The translations under genes and the position numbers were made by a program. 64,000 nucleotides of DNA from Acanthochromis polyacanthus (taxonomy: Eukaryota; Chordata; Actinopteri; Pomacentridae): assembly GCF_021347895.1 (NCBI RefSeq), contig NC_067122.1, positions 14,001,983 to 14,065,982 of the forward strand, written 5' to 3'. Below are positions 23,834-36,000 of this stretch, piece after piece (positions within the stretch are counted from its first letter, which is position 1; the number at the start of each line of letters is the position of its first letter). The notes under the pieces are model-generated. The model did not search any database. It saw nothing but the letters and a program-made list of their open reading frames with translations, and was not told the DNA's origin.

Positions 23834-25867
23834 ATGTGTAACTATGGCAAAAGCTTATGAATGACATGGTTACAGTAACAGTGGTGTTGATCAAGTTGTA
23901 GCTAATTGGAGCTGCATTAGATTGTTATGGTGTAGCTTAATCTCATAGCTAGAGGAGACCATAGCTGTAAAAATATGCAAATTTAGAGGACAAACATAGA
24001 AATAGGAGTGCAAATTGTGCTCCATACTCAATAGGAATTTAAATATATTTAACAGCACTCCCCCACGATAAACATTATGAAAAACAGCTTTGACAAAAAA
24101 ACAGCACATCAATGCTGAAATGTTTTTCTTTAAAAGTTGGTCATAAAGGGTCTGATCCGACACCTACATTTATCTAAATGTTGTTCATCTGACTCACTGA
24201 CAATGATGTACTGGTCACTGGGATCGCAGGGCTGAATCCCGGTAGGCTGCAGCATCAGTGGGCCGTCGGACCATCAAAAAATCCATAAAGTTTTTACCGG
24301 CCTTGCCTGTCTCTTAACCGGCCCACTCCATGTGGCTGTCATTTGGGGTGTGCATGAGAGCGTGCTGCGTGGCCAGTCCCAGCGGATAAGTCCAGGACCG
24401 AACTTATTTCCCAGAACCAACCTGCCCACTGAAATCACGGCTGGAGGAAAGAAAAAGGCTCACTATATTTTTTTAACAAGCCTCTTAATCCAAATACTGA
24501 AGGTCCTGATTTACTACTACAAAGTCGGAAAGTTAAATACATAGATGTATTATGAATGAATCAATCCGAAATTGATGAGAAGCAATCTGCTAGAAAGAAG
24601 ATACATCGCTCTGTAGGTGGTGTTTGAACTACAGAAACACCACTGAAAATAGAGAGGTGTTACAAGACAGAGTTTCTCCCCTCACAATCAATCTTTGGTT
24701 GAGTACTGAAAACAACTTGCAGCGAGAACAGCGTTCAAATTTATTTTGCACAGTCAACCTATACACTTAAAGTCACTCACAACGGTGTGCAGTTCACCCT
24801 CTGAACCTCGAAACCCACTGGCGGGTTTGAAAGGCAAGTTGTCCTTACAAAAAAAAAAAAAAAGGCAGAAACTGTAAAAACAGAAAGGATCGTTGGATTT
24901 TCAGCTGTCTAGTGGCCCTTAAACTATTCATCTGTGCGGTGCCATTCTGTAGGAAAATTTAACCACATCCCAAATCTAAGCTTGAAACCGTGATGTTCAT
25001 GAAAATCACCAGATTTTGTAAAGGAAAAAATAAACAAATAAATTGTGCACTATGGCAAAACCAAGAAGCCATCGGTGACTCAGCTGAAACCAACAGTCAC
25101 AGGAGAAAATTTAGGAATATAAAACAGGGACTTTTCCACTGAACTGCAATCTGACTTCACACAGAACACATAAGAGACAAGAATGGAACAAATTTAAAAT
25201 ATAAGTAGTTGAAGATGTACAGTTTGTAGACCTCCTGTTTTTTTCAGGATGAGTAACACCTGTGGGCACTTGGAAAAATATTGTACATGTCGATTTCAAG
25301 TTTTAATATTTTCATTTTCTATTAGAGTCACACAGAGATGGCATTTGAACTTTGTTTTACTGAACACAATACATTTTAAAGTTCTCTTTGCTTCTAGTTG
25401 TGCCTGTGCTGTTTCCATAGAGGCATAGGGCTTTATATAGCAGTGAAAATGAGCCCACAGTGACTCAAAATGTAACAGCAGTAAATAATGCCCTGAAAGC
25501 GTTCAGAGGGTAAATTCGCAGTTGTGAATGCAGCATTGTGCTTTCACTGTAGGAGAACAGAACCGCAGCACGAGCAGGCATCTGCATTTGATCAGGTTTA
25601 TTTTACCAGATACGGATCTATTAAAATACACCCGGATCAGCCCTGATACCAATCTTCCAGAACACATTTCATCACCTCTACCTGTTCCGTGCAGTATTTC
25701 ACCTGATGAGCTCAGGCTCATTCTTAAGTCCTGCTGAACACGCACAGCCTTTTTCAGACTCGGCCTTGCTTCACAGCCTTATAATGGCATTCGGTCACAT
25801 CTGGGGGCTGCCACGCACAAAGAGAGCCTCCTAATATCAGCCACGGAGTCTTGAGCGCATACTAGTT
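23834..25867. other. Noncoding DNA, no gene recognised
   Basis: A GC-richer stretch at about 24200-24440 looks different from its surroundings and may be an unassigned repeat, but no diagnostic motif was seen. An A run occurs at 24850. Confidence 0.4.
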
Positions 25868-26032
25868 AATTGCCTTGCTCAAGGGCACCTCAGCATTGGC
25901 TGGTGAGAAAGAGAGAAGGTGCTGCTTGTTCATTCTCCCCTCCAAGGTGTTGCTGGTGTCAGGGGTTTAAACCAATAACCTTCCAATCATGGTCCTATTT
26001 CTATATGCTTTAGGGTACTACAGGCAGCACAA
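25868..26032. repeat. Fragment of a fish interspersed repeat
   Basis: The phrase TTGCCTTGCTCAAGGGCACC TCAGCATTGGC, followed after a gap by a GGGTTTAAACCAATAACCTT segment and a CTACAGGCAGC end, matches the layout of a dispersed fish repeat that I know by sequence but not by name. The copy is diverged and noncoding. Confidence 0.5.
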
Positions 26033-27519
26033 ATCTCAGTGCAATTACTGGGTCATGAAGATGTGTCTCACAGAATTTTGAACGGGAACAAAATATGCTT
26101 AATTTCTCAATTTAGGCAGATCATTCAAGGAGGCGATCAGGCGGTGAATTTAATCTGCTTGTCACAGAGCACAGTTTTGCTGATAGCTTTTGACAATTGC
26201 AATGTCTTATCTGTAGCTGACGAAAAGGGTCATCATCGGTCCTAATGGGTTGTAACAAGCAGGAGGTTTTATTTTGTAGCAGGTTGAAGACGTATTTGTT
26301 TGATGTAACTGAACTCCCTCTGTTGGATATTAAGGTTAAGTACAAACAACACTGAATGCATCATTTACGTATGGACTGGTAGAAAATATGTATTTCCTAT
26401 GACAAAACAGCAATCACATTGGAAAGCGTCTTCCACAAACTTTAAGTAAAATTGTCATCATAGTGATGTTTTTCCTGGTTTCATTCAGGTATTTCTTATG
26501 CAAATGCAGTCTTGCAAAGAAAGAAAGCGAGCCTATAGTAGAGGGCAAATTGTTCAATCATGTAAACATAATGTAAAATGTTTTCACTCACTTGAAAATA
26601 AAAGCTTGCATACTGCTTCCAACATAGCTATCTATTCAGTGATCAAAAATACATATAAACGGTTAAGTGAAAATAAAAGAGTTATCATTACGGTCAAGTG
26701 TCGACATCATGAGGTAAATATATGATGGCATATGAGACCAACACTGTCTGTCACAGCTCACCAGTTGGTTATGTCTGATTTATGGCTGAATGATGAGGCC
26801 AATACAGAGTGGCAGACCAGAATCCCACTTACTGCATGCTTTGATTTTTCCACTCTATTTAGCAAACACGTCAGCACTGCTCTGTACTTATCAGAGCACC
26901 TTGGCAGTGAATTAGAGGCTTGTTTGTAGAATTTACCTTTCAATAGACAAAAGCAGGAAAAAATTTTGAATTTCTTCATCAAACCATCACTTTCACTCGC
27001 AAGGTCAACAACACTCAGTATTGAGACACAAGACAAAGACGGTTCTGTGGGCTGGTGCAGCAGCAGCAGAGTGGCTGCTCAAGCTAAAGCCCCTGTACTC
27101 AGCATTGAATATTTAATTTTAATAGTCTTTGCTCTTGTATAATTATACCATAAGACGCTGCCAAACATTGGGTACACACGTGATTTTCTGTTGAGCCTCT
27201 GCAAGCCCCTGAATCGCTTCTCTCTTATTACGATAGCAGATTGATATAATCACATGCTCTTCTTAATATTCAGTTTACTGCCGTATATATCTCCATGTCA
27301 TGGGGTAATGTAATAAGAGTCCTTGGGATTCACTTAGCTGGAACAATAACTCAATTTTGTAACTTAATATTGTCTCTGTGCTCACGCACAACGGGGTCTC
27401 ATAAAAATCCCTACTTTTTCGACATTAAAAGCACACAGTTTCCACAAGCACGGGCTTAATGAACACATTATTAAATTTGTTAGTTTAATGGCTGAACTAG
27501 GCAATGACATGCAGTATTT

Positions 27520-27750
27520 TCAAAATCACACGTGGCACATATAATGGTAATTGCTAAATTATATCCCCCTATTGCAATCATTTAACACAAGATTTCCAGC
27601 ATCAAAGATCATTTATTTGTCGCTTTGTTAAGTTAAAATATATTAATTGTTCTAACTGCAGTGTCTGTCAGTCAGCACTAATGAACAATAGACTGTTGAT
27701 GGGAAATGAAACTGTGAGACTGTTTATTCCTTTGGGTGACATTTACCTAA
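27520..27750. promoter_or_regulatory. Candidate conserved enhancer-like block
   Basis: Closely spaced sites GGTAATTGCTAAATT, TTGCAATCATTTA, TATTAATTG, CACTAATGAACAATAG (with a Sox-like AACAATAG) and CAAAGATCATT occur in non-repetitive sequence. This is a composition-based suggestion only. Confidence 0.2.
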
Positions 27751-28499
27751 ATGCCACATACCTGCACAGCTTCTTCTATGAGACGTGTGGTATGTAAATG
27801 TATTTTCCGTATCACTGTACAAATGTGTGGCAAATATCACTAAACAGGATATTCTCTCCTTTATGAGGTTTCACACTTGCCATTGTGAAGCTGACCTTGG
27901 GGGGGGGATTGTGTCTTTGACTGCCCATTCCAGGTATTTTCTTCATTGATATTTGTATGTAAAACTCCTAATTAATCAGCGCGTCCCAGTCGTTCTTAGA
28001 TGCGATCCCTTAATTCAAATCCACTTGTAATTTTCTTTTCACTATCTGAAAAGGCGCATTTGGAAGAATCAGTAATTTTGTATTTTTTAAAATTATTTTT
28101 ATTGTATACTGATGTTTCCTACATTGCCGCTGTCACAGGATTATTTTATCTTCTCTCCTACTTTTGACCAGTCTGCATGGATGTGTTGAATTTTAATGCA
28201 TTGCCTACAAATGTTAAATTCAGGTGCTGCCACTCAATCGAGTAGTTATTTCACCCTCTCAGATTGTTTTGCGTGAATATTCTTAGCGACCCATAGGGGC
28301 TAAACTTGACGTGGAACTATACCAACAAGCTGGGAATCTCTGGGTTTTGGCACCTTTCATTACATTAAACAGATTAAAAATCATCTCGAAAGCCGAGTGA
28401 AACTACATAATCAGATAGACGTTTCAAAAAAGCTGTATGAGGAAAAGACTGAATGACCTTACATAAATTTCCACAATATTCATTTTAACAAAACAGTCA

Positions 28500-28780
28500 C
28501 ATTTGAGGCAACCACACGAACCCTCCAAAGGCTCAGCTGATGTGCTGTGCTGTACCGCCCGATGGCCTAATAAATTTTTATTTTGCTCCAACCCCTATCC
28601 AACCGAATAATGCGTGGTTAAATGAAGTAATCATTTTTACTGGAGACATCACTCACAGGAAGATAGCAGGTAGGTATATCACTTCCCACCATATGGTCAT
28701 GGCTGTCAAGCGCGGGCCAATCAGAAAGCAACAATTTGCCACAGTGTTCCATGTTGTGATTAAATAGTTCCAAGGACGGC
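28500..28780. promoter_or_regulatory. Candidate conserved enhancer-like block
   Basis: This stretch is unusually balanced in composition, has a CCAATCAG box near 28719, CATATGG and a GTTAAATGAAGTAATCA segment, and a 75-residue open frame that resembles no known protein. It could be a regulatory element or an unrecognised exon. Neither is established. Confidence 0.18.
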
Positions 28781-31700
28781 TCCGGCACACAGGAAGGCTC
28801 TTTGACCAGACTGATACTCATCTCCGGCTACAGATTGGAAGTGGTGGTGGCACAGCTATGTGGCTGTCTCTGTCTGGATTTGTCATGTTATTCTTTTCCA
28901 TTTTCCCCCACAGGCTCACTGTGCAATAGGCTGTTATTTTGGTCTCATGAATATAGAAAATTTCAACTTGACTCTCAACTCCGTTCAAATCATAAAAAAA
29001 GTACAGAAAGAAGCGAGGTATGAATATATTTCCAAGATGGTAAATCACAGAGAAGTGGGCTGTGAATAATGGAGTCCCAGAAAATATAGGCTATTATACA
29101 GGCACTAGTTGCAGGTCTTTGATGTAATAAAAATGGATCAAATCAGGGATAATATCTTACATTTTCAAGTCTTATGTGTGTTATAATGGTCTTTTGGGTA
29201 TTGCATGTTATCAGTATCTTTTTTGCTACAACAATTGTATGCCTAAATGCTATGCTGTGATAAATATTACAAAAAAAACCTTGTTTAAAAGCTAGTCACT
29301 GCTTGCTTTATTTTGTTTGTTTAGTTTTGTATCACAAGAAGGGACATAGCACTCACCATCAATGGCGGAACAAATTTGAATATTCTGGTATCAAAAGAAC
29401 AGAGATCAGTCAGACAGTGACATTGAAAAGCTCTTTTGAAAGGAGATTTCTTCAGGATATTTACCCTTAACCTTATATCCGAGTTTGAAAATTGCAGTAT
29501 GGTGAACTTTCTGTCATGTCTGCCTTTTCAGCTAATTCTTTCAGATACGGATTTTTCGGCTGTTCAGTGAATGCCACCGCACATGATGTCAGCTCATTCA
29601 TGTATCTTTCAATTTTCTCAGTTTTATATGCTGCAGCACTACTCAAAACTGACCCTGTGTTGTGGAGTGTAGGCGGACTGGTGGTCGTAGACCTTGAAAT
29701 TGTATTAAACCTTCACAGTTTGGACCCATTTGTGTAACTCGGCCTCTTATCGGGATATTAAAGAAGTCTATTAACATTGACACATGTGTCTCCTTCTGCA
29801 GTGAAACCTGAAGAGGCAGGACAACTTGTACTTCAGTGTTTCTTATTTGTATTTTGAGAGGACTGACCTCTTGGAATTCACATCACAGCTCCAGTCAGGT
29901 GTACAGAGCCTTTCAAACTTGGTGTGGTTTTATTATCAGTGTTTCTTGCCTGTCTGTAGTACAGAAGCTAGACTAGGGGAGAAGTTTTATTTTAAAAAAC
30001 CTACATCATCCTTTTGGGCTTATTTCCCTTTCCTGTAGGGTGTTATACATCTTTAATGTTCATGATCTATCCCAAACAGAGAGCAGAGTCATTCTCCTCC
30101 ACAGAAGACACTACTTCTTACCTGCTGGAAACAACTTGTTTATTGTCCAGGTTTTTCATCCATTACTTTTTTTCATCACCATGTAACAGATTTGAATAAC
30201 ATCTACCTAGTGGCCAGTTAGACACCCTCTTAAAGAAAGAAAAGAGCAGCTTCCTCGCAGTTCACCACTATTTTCTCACTAGAGTCACTTCTGCTGGGGC
30301 TACATCTCTCTGCCTATACTCATTTATCCAGGGATACAGAACGCAGCCAAGATTGACTCAGTGTTGTCGGGGCCAGCTGATGAATCAAAGCAGACTGAGC
30401 TTTTCAGGAGAAGAACCTTTAAAGAGACAGTCACTGAAACACAGCGTTTCAGACAGAGAGTGACAGGGGGTGCAGGAATAATGTGGTTTTTTGCTGTGTT
30501 TTTTTTTTTACATTTAAGCATGTAAACATGTTCTAGCAGATCAAAAAAGAACATTTTAAACCAGTGCATGTACGCTAAGTGGGCTCATTAAGAGACGTAG
30601 TTAAATTCACCCTATAATGTACCATTAGTCAAATTGATTACAACCCCAGCCAGGTCATCTAATACTTAAGCTATTTTAACCACAAATGTAAAGCAATTTC
30701 TACAATAACAATGTGTCCAAGTCACAAACATCTATCGCCTGACTCTGCTGCATTCCTTTTACAGCTTTACAGTGAGCCAACTCATTGTTTAGCTGTGCAG
30801 GCTGCCTTCTCTCTCCCAACTTTCAAAGCATTGTGTCAGGAACATCATTGCACACGCTGTACAAGACCTGCTGAGCACCGACCAGCAGAGAGACAAAGTC
30901 AGCAACAACCAGGTTCACCACATCAAATCTGAAGGTGATTACATGTCAGCATCACATTTAGTCTACAATCTGATTCTGCGGCCTGTAAGTGTACAATAAA
31001 AGCAGTTAAGAGAGGGAAAAAGCCACATAGCATTCAAGTCATAATTTTAAGATAATATGTACACAAAAAGAGTTTTATCTAAAGGCTCTGCATCCACCAG
31101 ACAGCTTTCAAATGCCAGTAGTATTTTAACATCAATACTGATTGTACAACACAACCACAAAAACAAAATGAGGATGAAGAAATTGTCATGAGCAACTAGC
31201 AGACCAGACAGACTCATTTACCAATCACACTCAAAAAGCAGCTGACTGGACAACCAATAAGTGCAAATATGGGGAAATCCATACTTATTAAAAGCCCTGG
31301 CAGATTCAGGCCCTGGGCCTCTGCATGCTCCAGCACAGCAGCTGAAGTGGACAGACAAACAAAACACACACTTAATGTGGTCTTCATGTCATCAACAGCC
31401 ACACAGGAAAGAGTATTAAAACACCCAGCCAGCCACAGAGAGACATTTAACCAGCTGACATGCAGTCAAAGTGAATGTTTGACTCACGGTATCAGATGCT
31501 GAAGCTTTTATGGAGATGAAGTGGATGAAGTCAGAATCGATATTATGTAATGCTCCACTGCACTTGAGGCCTGCTTTTTTTGTAAAATTCCACTCTGTCC
31601 GTCCAATATTCCTCCAAAACACTGATGCTTGTATCATTAGTGGAAATCTATGGTCTAATTCTAATGATGCTGGTAAACTCTCTATTGTTTGTTTCATACT

Positions 31701-32019
31701 TGGCTAGGAGCAATCTTCCCAATCCACTTCACCTGGCTTCTGTTTGCTAGCTTGGACGTGATTGGCTCATGTGATGTGCAGTACCATAACAGCCGTCACA
31801 ACCGGAGAGGCGCTGTTTCACCAATTTAGGAAATCTCTTTAAAATGGAATAGATTTAGTCAAAACAATGTGGACAAAATACTCCACTACAGGTCAAAGTC
31901 CTGCATTAAAAAGGTTCTTGAAGTAAATCTATGACAGTATGACCATACAAATGAATGAATGAACAGCATTCATGTTATTAAAACTGATATCATAAAAATG
32001 GATCGACATTTCTAAGCCA

Positions 32020-33010
32020 AAGTTCAGCGGCCCACGGGCGGGCTGTTTTGATATCTGCATAAGCATTTTTCGAAATAGAACGACACTGCCAACGCGATTA
32101 TTCAAACACTATACACCGATGGAAAGCTTAGATTCTCATGAATCCGTGGGTATAAGCCACTGTCAGATGTGATGACCACAGCAGGTAATATAAACACATT
32201 TCTCCAACAAACAACAAAAATTTAAAGGGCACATAAAGGGGCACAACTCACCTTTGGACGCTCTTTTACTGGTCAAAGATGAATATAATCCACAAAAACC
32301 GGCCAGAATCCAAGCTTCGGTATCCAGACAATACTAGCAAGTATAATATTTTGTCCAAAACATGTCTTGAAATAAGTAAATAATCCACAAATAGCTCGGC
32401 TCCGTCTGCGTACACGCAGCGTGGAGGCGCTGAGCGTTTCATATTCACTGTGTTTATGCCCATATTTTTATTCAGCATGCAGAGATCCATGCGGTCTAGG
32501 ACTCAAAATGGCGACTGAAGTCTTTCCTTTATGTTTACACCGCGTTTCAACCAATCAAGTGACTCTGGCCAGCCTATGAGCCCTAAACGGCCAACCGTAG
32601 CCGAGACTGACCGATCTGATCTACCTCATTTCGTCAGTAAATTTTGAGCAAATCATGTCGGAGGAAACGTTTGACTGACAGGGCTGATAGCCAATGAGCC
32701 TGCTGAATACCAGGAGCCTCTGCCAGCCGGGTTGTGTGACATTTCACACCTTGGCTCTGGCTGCAGAAGGAGCCTCTCTGTCTCCCTCTCTGTCTCCCTC
32801 CCAGTATCTGCGTCTGATCAACACTGAAATGCCTTTTTTGAGTTCTTTATGAGTTTTTGGAGTGAAAATAATATGAAAACGGGCTATAAAATGAACATAT
32901 ACCATTTTGCCCAGGGTGTGCAGAGAATGTACAGAGGGTGTCCAAAATTGACAGCACCGGGCCATAGTAGTACAAATACATGTGTGAAACACTCATTTCT
33001 TGTAGTATTG
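32020..33010. repeat. Compositionally distinct block, probable dispersed repeat with CCAAT/CpG content
   Basis: The block has more G+C and CpG than its neighbours. For example, the 45 bases around 32400-32440 hold about nine CpGs. It carries an AAAATGGCGACTG stretch near 32506 (YY1-like, also a potential start codon), two CCAAT boxes (32550 and 32692) and a GCCTCTCTGTCTCCC pair in tandem at about 32773-32803. The ATG opens only a short frame. I have the impression of having seen the phrase order of 32500-32960 as a recurrent fish repeat, but I cannot name the family or define its ends. A true promoter of an unseen gene is the alternative. Confidence 0.35.
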
Positions 33011-36000
33011 CTCTGAAATTTTGACCTGAACTGTGTACGACCCCAGGCTGTTGCCTTTTTGTGTTTTCAAGCTGTCACAGTGCTGCCACACTTATTTTCA
33101 GGTGTTTTATTAGGGAAAAAATTTAGGCGAGAATAAAAGTCATCCTAATTCAGTGTGTTCCAACATAAAATACTCTGTGCCAGTAGCACCTAGAGTAATT
33201 CTGTCTGCACCGAGTGAAAATTCAGGTTTTCAGCTTTCAAAGGACACCCCAACCATGCCTGTACTCCAAACAGTTCAAGAACAGCATTCAATTTACTTTC
33301 TGTACATCTTCAGTAGAAATTTCAAGCGAAAATTGACGGAACCTTATAGGGTTGTTCAAGCAAAATTTCACTGTCATAGATCTTTGAAGGGGAGTTTAGT
33401 TGATTCTTTCATAGGACTGCCACTAATTATAAAAGCAAAGCAGTGCAAAGGCTAAAGCTGACATTGATGGCATTTACTGTTAGACCTAGTCGATGCGTAT
33501 GAGAATTTCATGCGACACATTATTTTATTTGCTACAATTTAAAACAAACAGAAAGTCTGTAGTTTAAGATACAAATATAGCTGAAAATTAATCTTGCCTT
33601 TATTTAAAAGGTGTGCCCTGCATGTGTTAAATCTGAGTCCATTAGGCCACATTGCAAACATTGCAAACTTGACTGGTTTGTATCATTCAAAAATAAAACT
33701 ATTTAAGCAATTAAAAGAAATGACAATAAATCTTCACATTATAAGATAATGAAGTCATTAAATGTAATAGTATTTTTGCTTTTTATGACAAAACACATCA
33801 TATGATGTTCTTAATAGTTGTTTATTCATTTGCTGTCATTTAGCTAATCTATATTATTGACTTAATTGTTTCCATTTATATGTACTCCCAACAATCTGAA
33901 TTAATCACAAAGTCATGTATTTTAGATGCACTTCATATATTCATTATGTAAGACAAGTAATTTCATGAAGAACTTGTTATTAAAGCTAAATAAATGTGCA
34001 AAAAGGGAGGCACATTTGCCAACCAAATATAGTGAAGTAAATGTAACTACTTTATAGACAACCATTTTTTAAAAGATTTATTTAATAATTATACACGTGT
34101 TGTCTATTAATAATCAGAATCTGCAAAGTAAATAATTAAATTCAAAGTTAAAAGCAGCCTCAGAAAATAGAGTGAGCATATGTAAGGAAACAGAAAATCT
34201 AAAATACTCAAGAAAAAGACAAGCACCTGAAAAATAAGCCACTAGGTACGGTATTTTTATGGCAGATAAACCTACTTACTTTCACCAGCCTCCACAACAG
34301 CTGCAGGTTTCATATATTTTATTTACACAGGATTATTATGAACCACGCACTTATTTTTCCTGGTTTTGAGTGCCAGAAACACTGATAATGATTGGTTGCT
34401 ATATGCAAATGTCTTATTATTTGAATGGCAAAATGCCCATTATTTTAAATGGCTGCACTTGTGTTTCTGTGTTATTTAAGTGGCATCGGCATGGCATTAT
34501 TTTGACACTGATGAATACTGGACAGCCAACAGCATTTTTTCTTCGGCAAATAAAGAGCCTTCTCGTTACGGAGCGCAACCTCTCCTCTGTCATCACTCTC
34601 TTTCACCACCCACGGGTAATAATCCTGTTCATGTATGCTTTCATGTTCTATCATTTCTCAAGTCCACATGGAAATGTCAGAGTCTTGAAGCACATCTACA
34701 GTACACTTGTCACTAGAATTGGGAGCTGCAGTCACATCATTATTACATAAAATATCTCTCTGCCTGATCCGAAATTAATACTTTGAAATAAGCATTTTCC
34801 CAAAGAATAGATTTTTTAAAAAACAGTATATTACAAGTGTTACCTTGAGAGACATCACAGGTTTCCACAGCATCAGAATGGCTGAATAATGACGTTCACT
34901 TGAGACTATTTAGTGCTGTAATGCTTCCTTGTGATTTTGTGCTCCAACTTTAATGACAAACAAAGTCTGAATAGCATAATGTAGATTCCTCAAGTGCTTC
35001 ATCTTGAGAGGCATCCAGGTATTCATTGGAAATGGGTAAAAATGTAAATCATATATACTCTCCACAACAGCTGGTGTCTTTATCTCAACATATAAATGAT
35101 GTGAGGTCAGTCATATGACGATCCAGTGTGATGATACGCACAGTAAATGATAATCACTTAGTTAGTGGCAGCTTTACAGCATGAGAGCACATAAAATATG
35201 ACAGAATGAAAAACACGGCTGGCATTATCTCTTCTCTGAAATCCACAGATGAGATACGTGATTTTACTTGAAACTGTACCTACAACATGTGCTCATGCCC
35301 CCCCCAAAATCCATCTGCTGGATTTTGCAGATAGATGAGGGGAAACCGTCTATGACACTAAGTGACGTGATTAAAGCTTTCAATGGGGTAGTCAGTGTGA
35401 ATTGAATCTCTGAAAAGACCTTGCTTAATGTTTTAGACCAGATAAGTAGCATTAGCCTGAGACAGCTTTAGAGTTCAGGCCCACGCATGTTATTGGAAAT
35501 CAGTTTCAAGATGATAGAGGCTGAGGAGGGAATAATAGGGATACCTGTATATCTTATCTGTGACCTCGGGTGTTTAATGGGCTGCCTATAGGAATTATCG
35601 CTAGCCTCAGGCAGATTGTTCATTTCCAAAACATATGTCCAAGGCTTAAGGCGTGGGTGTGAACACTACCAGTGGACAGAGTTTATCAAGTTTTGGGAAC
35701 AGGCTCCATATTTAGCGCCCCTAAGCAGTAAGCCTGAATATGTCAGTTGCACAGGGCCTCTCTAACAAACAGCCCCATCACCTTGGCATGGCTGGACACA
35801 GGGTTGACAGGGCCCTAAGAAGAAGTTGTTATCTTTTTTTTTTTTTTTTTGACAAACCCGGTTCATTCAGTTGATTTTAATTTGGCATGATTCAAGAATG
35901 TGGGGGAAAAAAATCTATATTGTTAGGGGTTTGAAGCCAAAAAGCTTGTTTTCTGTGTGTGCGTGGTGCATGTGTGTGTACACTACATTCCTGCCGGGGG

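Larger units (their letters stand above)
26033..32019. other. Noncoding DNA with possible regulatory blocks, no gene recognised
   Basis: No transposon protein motif or exon was recognised. Blocks with regulatory texture at 27520-27750 and 28500-28780 are listed separately. A run of nine or ten G lies at 27899-27908. Confidence 0.4.

Noticed and set aside
23396..23860. 154-residue plus-strand frame
   Set aside because: It crosses the retroposed repeat at 23543-23833, so the open frame comes from repeat sequence.
24200..24440. GC-richer stretch considered as a tRNA-derived or hAT repeat
   Set aside because: A GGCTGAATCCC segment was checked as a tRNA box B-like motif but does not fit, and no transposase motif was seen.
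34370..34750. 126-residue plus-strand frame
   Set aside because: No recognisable motif, and overlapping open frames exist on the same stretch in other frames.
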